From: Endomychus coccineus
Lineage: Eukaryota; Arthropoda; Insecta; Coleoptera; Endomychidae
Assembly (NCBI GenBank): GCA_958510875.1
Contig: OY294067.1
Coordinates: 235,146,361-235,210,360, forward strand
DNA length: 64,000 nucleotides
Direction of reading: 5' to 3'
The translations under genes were made by a program, and so were the position numbers. Every line of letters starts with the position of its first letter. Within the stretch, counting starts at the first letter, position 1. Under the pieces are notes generated by a model that worked only from the letters and a program-made list of their open reading frames with translations, was not told the DNA's origin and did no database searches. Positions 59,401-64,000 of this stretch are shown in pieces.

Positions 59401-62400
59401 GAAGATATATCGTAATGTCCGAAAATAAAATATTAAGCTATCATTTACCTTATGTAAAATTCACTATCACAAACACGGAACACTATTGTTAATTCAAATT
59501 TCAAATCTGACTTGAACTCGGATAATAATTAGTTCACTCTGATTTTAATATAATAATCACACTTTAACGGTACTGATTGATAATCAAAATGACAAAAAAG
59601 ATCGATCTTTTGTCTGTCACCGCTTTTATATGTTATTCGAGGTTCTGGTCAAGAACCACCAATTCCTTATTTTGTGCCGAGGCTTTTTATTTATGTCCCG
59701 AACAATGCTTGAAAAAAAAATACTTTTTAGATCTAAAATTCGCGCTCATGATATCTCGGTAGTTCCTCTTAGCACAGTAAACAAATGTTATCGGAGTTTT
59801 TTTTTGGTTGTTCGCCCTTTTTATACATAAAGCTGTTTAAACTTTGATACGTTAATTTACCAGATCCCCCCGTTTTTTACAACATTATTTAATCGGAATG
59901 AATGCAATTTTCAAGCGAGCATGAATTCAATTCATTCATTTGAATAATTACGGAGATTTAGAAAAGTGACAATCACGGAATACATATTCGGAGTTTACGC
60001 ATATCTGTTGGAATAATGAACTATTTAACCGGAATTTACGTGTAATATTCGTATTTCCTGCCTGATCTAAAATAAATGATATTTCAAAATTTAAGCTTCG
60101 TTACACCTGATTACAAAAATCAAAATAGCTCAAACAGGAAGCCTCTAAGTGAAATTTATCAAGAATACTTTTTTATAGAAAACAGTTTTTAGCTTTGTAT
60201 ACAATAATGATTTCCGACCATTGGCGTAGAAGTTTGAGGGGTTTAAATGGGTATAAGACCCCATAGCTACCCTACTGTATTTGTCTCAAGAACATTTTGT
60301 TTGAACTGAAAATCTTCATTTGTTTGGAAGATAATGAAGAAAATGTAATAATTTTTGAAAACTTCAACACCCTACCCTGTATCTCGGAAACGAAGGGATT
60401 TAGAGAAAACTTTTATATGAAAGACTCCTATTACTTTCAGAAGTTCTATCGTTTACCGAAGTTATGAACGAAAAAACTGAAACACCCTGTATAACTAAGA
60501 ATGCAAAGTAATACTTACGGACGTTATTTTATTATTTCTAAGGCTGAAGCCGACAAAGTTACTAATGAATTTTGAACCTTCAAGTGGCAAAATGGATGTT
60601 ATCAAGTTATTATCAGCAAGAAGTGCTCGCAGATAGTTATAAGAAGAATCATTATTGACTAACTCTAATGATGTAATCTGAAAATTTCAAGATAAAATTA
60701 ATGTTGCTTTTGATATATTCACCTATACATTATTGTTCGATATGTCTAATTCAATCGTGTTTGGAGGCAATGGAGTTGGAAGACTTGTAAATCCCTTATC
60801 ACTACAATTCACAGACACTGCAAAAATTGGAGGTTCCCCATGATGAAAATCAACTCTCATAGGAAGACATGTGCAGTTCAATGTGCAAACGTTATTCAGC
60901 TGAAAAAATAGATTATTTTAATAACTTTTTTAATAATAATACTAATAATAATAATAGTTCATTGCCCAACAGACGAATCCAATGGTAGGATAATCATAAA
61001 AAATACAATAAAGAATTAAATAAGAGAATGCATATTATTTAAATGGCATAAATCAGTTTTCTACAATCTTAATGCTATCATAAAAAATTCACATGAGAAA
61101 GCAATCTTGTTGTAATTATTACACATCACAAATACTGGCGACTTAGTCCAAGCAATAGACAGAAGTGCGTGCAGAAATTAATACCTGGAAAAAAATATTA
61201 GCGTATAGGAAATTATATTTAAAGACGAGTTTTTGTTTCATGCAACTCGATCCAGAATGGCGAACATAACCTAAAAAAATGTCAAAGTTGCAAAAAGTGG
61301 TTTTTCTTAAATAAGTAAAAAACTATAGCTGGGATCGAAAAAAGTTAAATGAAAAAGTTGTAGGTATCAAATCTATCGATTTGCTTTTATGATAATTATC
61401 GATATCTTTCATACTTTTCGAGTTATATTTAAAAAACCGTTAAAAATCGGGGTATCGAGCAGTCGTTAACTATTACGTTTGCCTACTTGTTATTTGCTGT
61501 ACGTATAGCTCATGGCAAGCTTAAAAAGCGACTTTTTTTTAATTTTAAATATTCATAATTTTTCGAAATATATCGATTTAAAAAAAAAAGGCGCTCTCAT
61601 AAATTGGCTAGATCTTCTCGGCGAATCGTCCTAGAGCAACGATTCCAGGTTTATTTTCTTCTTGAAGAGTTGTACTATAATGTTATTAAACGTTTTACAA
61701 TTTTCATTCTAGGGAAATCTCTTTGACGGAAATCGATTCCTGACATTTATTCACGAATTACCAAACAAAAATGTTTCATCTAAGACCTTCTGGACCTGAG
61801 ATAATTTTTTGATTTAAAAATCTGTAAGACGTAATAAATATTTTACAGGAGTGTACGTTATGGATGTTAATGTTAAATACCTACATTTAAAATAAAAAAA
61901 TACTAGGATATGTTTCGTTGATTTATAGTATTAGAAATTGAGTAACGAAGTGAAGCGTACGCGGCTGCCGGAGCGTGCGGCGGAGTGGGGGAAACTGATT
62001 TCGTGCGTTCGTGTACTTAATCTGGGAAATATCGTGTTTTGCTTAGTGAATCATACTGACGTTATGCTTGTTGTGCGAAAACTAATATAAGACTGCTATA
62101 TACCGCTACTTTGATTGTAAGGATTTTATAAATATTCTATAATTATTTTGTAAATAAATGAAAGGACCCCGCAAATTCCTTATAGGAATTGAGTCTCGGT
62201 GGATATTTCTGAATTTTTGATATGATGTAGTCCTTGTAATTCTGAACAAATGTTATCATTGCGTCAACCCCCAAAAATGAAAAGATCCCCTGCTAGGAGG
62301 GGTTATATTTACATTTTACTCATAATAACTATTTATTTCTGAAGACGGGAACAATATTTTAACATGCTTCATTCGAGTTTATGCTGCATAATATTGTTAT

Positions 62401-63647
62401 CCTCCCATAAAAAATTTTGAAGCACTTCAAGCCTTAAATGTAACGCCTTAGAGCGAGGTAACGCCGCATGCTTAAATGGAACGCATCAGAGCGAGGTAAC
62501 GCCGCATGAGTCATGTTTTCTCGTGCGTGCAGCCGGCTCCATCGAATTATAAGACGTTGTCACGTCAAAAGGCATATTTTTTTATTTAAGGAGGGTTGAG
62601 GGGATAGGAAGGCCCATTAATATATTTACTTGCCATCCCAGTGAATTGTTAAAGCAAATTAGGTTTGAACTCGCTTTTGAAAGACTGCAACTGCTTTTCG
62701 GTTTTTCAAACAGTGCCGACGAATGGAAAATCTGTTGACATTAAACTCTAATGAATCACATCCAGCACTTTTCAAAGTAGATGTTACGACCATAGTTGCT
62801 TTTCTGTCACTCAATTTGGAGAGATCAAGACTAGAAGCTAGTTGGCTGCTAATAATGTCTTTTCGAGCTCGTTTTTGGGGTGGTTGCACTTTCGGAAATT
62901 CTGAATCAGTTGTAGTTTCTTCTTCGCTGGCGGTGGTAGATGACGAAAGAAATGACAAAGAAGAAAAAGGACTTTTCTGTCAAAGTCGAGATATTTATGT
63001 TTTCACGTTCACGCAGTTTCTGAAGTCGACTGAAGTGCGGGGCGGGCTTCACCTCGATGCGTAGGTGCAGGAGAGGGGAACCTATACATGTCTCTGCATG
63101 TTTCCCTTTAACAACGCAAGATAAACACTTCTCTTAATCAGTTAGTGATATTCATAGTCGAAGTGGCCATACAATCATTTTTCGTTAGTTTGACAACTGG
63201 TACCGACCTCTAAATTTGGTCCAAAAATTAGAAAAAAAATTACTATTTCATATTTTATAGTAGAGAACCGAATAAAAAGGTGCCGCGATAATATTTGAAA
63301 ATTCGAAAAATAAGGACCACCCTAAATATATATATTCTATATAACTCCACCAGAAAGTAAAGTGATAATGAAAATATTGTATATTAAATAGCATTCCGAG
63401 ATCTTAAGTTTTACCTTATTATGAGCCAGAACCGAATTTCGATAGTTTTATAAAATAATAAACCGATAATATGACCAACTTCGTACCTCATGATAACCTC
63501 TTATTCCAGATAATGGAATATGCTCGGTGCTGTTAAACCAATAAAATGTCTTTGACGATAAGCAAATAGTTTTGTTCTCATTGTTGAAGTATAAATCTTC
63601 TCTTTTCAACGAATCTAATACACTTGTACATCTAATGTATCCATTAT
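56212..63647 (-). CDS. Leucine-rich-repeat type I membrane protein (singed wings 2/halfway-like), 5' end missing
   Basis: Five exons on the - strand join in phase: 63647-63487, 60899-60729, 60677-60519, 56972-56862, 56490-56212. They give 292 codons plus a stop. The order is: a 53-residue Cys-containing N-terminal piece; an LRRNT-like cap (CTLNCTC, then a later Cys); at least three LRRs (IELDISNNN, YLRALLADNNLITS, GFSLRNNKITSLP); an LRRCT cap (LVCDCNTATFL ... YCGN ... ANLC); one transmembrane helix (about IYVIITFQVLLLVGLIAKVL); and a short cytoplasmic tail ending MPCDWLCE. The tail and layout recall the insect proteins singed wings 2 and halfway. That name comes from memory and the role is not shown by the sequence. 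Signal peptide exons are not in the window. A palindromic Tc1/mariner element sits in the 3.5-kb intron. Confidence 0.8.
56862..56972 (-). CDS. LRR protein exon, last repeat and LRRCT start
   Basis: 111 bp, acceptor TTATTCTAG, donor GTAAGT. It reads LPTYMLSNMFDR, then HVYLGLNKLVCDCNTATFLK, where CDC opens the LRRCT cap. It follows the previous exon directly (NNKITS then LPTYML), so no coding exon was lost to the transposon inserted between them. Confidence 0.85.
57533..58196 (-). pseudogene. Tc1/mariner transposase fragments, - strand set
   Basis: The block 58194-57982 reads MKTHHGSRYRNFQEEFNVNV, WLGIYKNIIFDPYVLPDRLK then AAAFLEFLETNHED: the central strand (NVWLGI) of a Tc3-like DDE transposase. 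Below it, degenerate sequence and the block 57721-57533 hold ERWSGRGGPVACLW, the conserved RW-GRGGPV-WP motif before the last catalytic Asp. Order and frames are scrambled, so it is not functional. Confidence 0.65.
57540..57780 (+). pseudogene. Tc1/mariner transposase fragment with WTDEAH
   Basis: The + strand reads LQQILWTDEAHLF near 57690-57730, the conserved first catalytic motif (W-[ST]-DE-x-H) of this superfamily. It lies opposite to the neighbouring - strand piece, so the element is internally rearranged. Confidence 0.55.
58208..58565 (+). pseudogene. Tc1/mariner transposase fragments, + strand set
   Basis: Near-copy of the - strand set in opposite orientation: MKTHHGSRYRNFQEEFNVNV then WLGIYKNIILGPYVLPDRLT and AAFLESLETNYENVT, then in shifted frames NGWTAQPILTEKYKNG-like sequence and RWIGRGGPVACLW near 58530-58565. 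Together with 57533-58196 it forms the inner arms of the palindrome. Confidence 0.7.
58746..60105 (-). mobile_element. Solo LTR (Ty3/gypsy-like), copy C
   Basis: 1,360 bp, same family as copies A and B. On the - strand it runs from TGTAACGAAGCTTAAATTTT to CACGTCATA, with a 4-bp duplication CCTG at 58742-58745 and 60106-60109. A TATA-like TATAAAAAGG lies on the - strand near 59820. It is inserted in the right arm of the palindromic Tc1/mariner element, so it is younger than that element. Confidence 0.78.
60519..60677 (-). CDS. LRR protein exon, repeats
   Basis: 159 bp, acceptor AATTTTCAG, donor GTAAGT, both ends in phase 0. Repeats read ITSLELVNNDSSYNYLRALL, ADNNLITSILPLEGSKF and FVGFSLRNNKITS. 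Confidence 0.85.
60729..60899 (-). CDS. LRR protein exon, LRRNT cap
   Basis: 171 bp, acceptor TTTTTTCAG, donor GTATAG. The Cys pattern CTLNCTC followed by VNCSDKGFTSLPTPLPPNT and IELDISNNN is a typical LRRNT cap running into the first repeat. Confidence 0.85.
60910..62640. other. LRR-gene intron with unclassified repeats
   Basis: No exon recognised. 61210-61860 has long A- and T-rich stretches with text such as GTTGTAGGTATCAAATC that suggests an old dispersed repeat. 61930-62000 is a small GC-rich patch. A 38-bp unit (CTTAAATGGAACGCATCAGA then GCGAGGTAACGCCGCATG) occurs twice at 62433-62508. Confidence 0.4.
62659..62958 (-). pseudogene. Unidentified repeat-associated ORF fragment
   Basis: A 99-codon frame starts with a Ser/Thr/Glu-rich stretch, then QPPQKRARKDIISSQLASSL and DLSKLSDRKATMVVTSTLKS, then FNVNRFSIRRHCLKNRK. 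The pattern LA-SLD--KLSDRKA followed by RSSIRR is one I associate with uncharacterised multi-copy insect proteins, possibly transposon-carried. I cannot name a function. The opposite strand also has an open frame, which I take as the shadow. It lies inside an intron of the LRR gene, on the same strand. Confidence 0.4.
63487..63647 (-). CDS. LRR protein exon, N-terminal piece
   Basis: 161 bp, acceptor ATATTTCCAG, donor GTACGA (- strand). After two leading bases it reads NGYIRCTSVLDSLKREDLYF, then NNENKTICLSSKTFYW and IPLSGIRGYHE. It holds two cysteines and a candidate N-glycosylation site (NKT). It joins in phase 0 to the LRRNT exon. Confidence 0.75.
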
Positions 63648-63649
63648 CT

Positions 63650-64000
63650 GGAAATATAAAAATTACTTATATATTAACTGTCAATATCTGGAGAATGTGG
63701 CATCATAGTTTCTAGTAGATCATGCTTTCGACTCTACATTGATAGCTCATGAAGCAGATTCCATGTAAAAATCACATTAAAACCAAATTTCTACTTTGAC
63801 TTAATCTAAAAATTCAAAGATTATCGATAAGAATCAACCGAGGTTTACGAATATGTTTGTAATAACTCTAACGCTAGAGGCAACATAAGCTAACTAAATG
63901 GACAGTTGCCGAGATGCGTACCGCTTTTACTCCCCACAGTATAAGTGAAAACAATGATAACACGACTGACGATAATGTAAATGATAATGATGAAAGAGAT
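63650..64000. other. 5' side of the visible LRR gene, no exon recognised
   Basis: The next upstream exon, expected to end with one base of a split Asp codon, was not found. A + strand frame open to the window edge from 63915 (MRTAFTPHSISENNDNTTDD) is too short to judge. Confidence 0.35.

Larger units (their letters stand above)
57006..60489. mobile_element. Palindromic Tc1/mariner element with a nested solo LTR
   Basis: The ends CAGGGTGTTTCAGTTTTTTC and its inverse are flanked by TA on both sides (57004-57005 and 60490-60491), the Tc1/mariner target. The arms stay inverted copies for at least 150 bp (TCGTTCATAACTTCGGTAAA, then CGATAGAACTTCT), and again at the inner blocks 57480-57560 and 58550-58640. 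The interior is a head-to-head inverted arrangement of transposase fragments. A solo LTR (58746-60105) has since inserted into the right arm. It lies in an intron of the LRR gene. Confidence 0.85.

Noticed and set aside
62723..63064. 113-codon + strand frame
   Set aside because: It overlaps the - strand frame with Ser-rich and basic motifs typical of a real protein. The + frame has no recognisable features.

Overview
The window is an AT-rich piece of an animal nuclear genome, almost certainly an insect. The evidence is GT-AG introns of very uneven length, a KIF12/Klp54D-type kinesin, an insect-type leucine-rich-repeat membrane protein, and a dense mix of mariner, hAT, Harbinger, pogo, Penelope-like, LINE and LTR debris. 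I cannot fix the order or species. No bacterial, viral or organellar genes were recognised, and no tRNA, rRNA or CRISPR array.

Two host genes converge. A kinesin of the KIF12/Klp54D type runs on the + strand from before the window (first visible exon 3291-3509) to a stop at 45793, with a polyA signal at 45894. It has thirteen visible exons, about 597 codons spread over 42.5 kb. The P-loop, switch I, switch II, neck and coiled-coil regions are all readable. A second gene on the - strand runs from at least 63647 down to a stop at 56212. Its five visible exons encode a type I membrane protein with LRRNT, LRRs, LRRCT, one transmembrane helix and a short Cys/Trp tail. It looks like the singed wings 2/halfway group of insect LRR proteins. 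Both genes lack their 5' ends here.

Most of the rest is intronic or intergenic repeat. Region by region: 1-3290 holds a mariner relic and two minisatellites. 3.7-17.9 kb (kinesin introns) holds TIR elements, a 95-bp tandem array, a Penelope tail, a 196-bp palindrome, a hAT element inserted in a 51-bp minisatellite with a clean 8-bp target duplication, and a 1.93-kb foldback element. The 17.4-kb intron (18360-35776) holds a solo LTR, a (GT)n tract, a Harbinger relic, a MITE, a pogo-type transposase, a nearly perfect 4.43-kb tandem duplication that cuts the pogo element, and a LINE fragment. 36-45 kb holds a LINE RNase H relic, an inverted repeat pair, Penelope tails and a third foldback element. 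45.9-56 kb is intergenic, with an endonuclease-like relic, an LTR/primer-binding-site remnant, a Penelope GIY-YIG fragment and a second solo LTR. The last intron-rich stretch holds a palindromic Tc1/mariner element with a solo LTR nested inside it.

The most interesting signals are a family of foldback elements built from repeated modules with a shared GGTCGCTGA-type core, the 4.43-kb tandem duplication (recent event or assembly artefact), and three solo LTRs each flanked by a perfect 4-bp target duplication.
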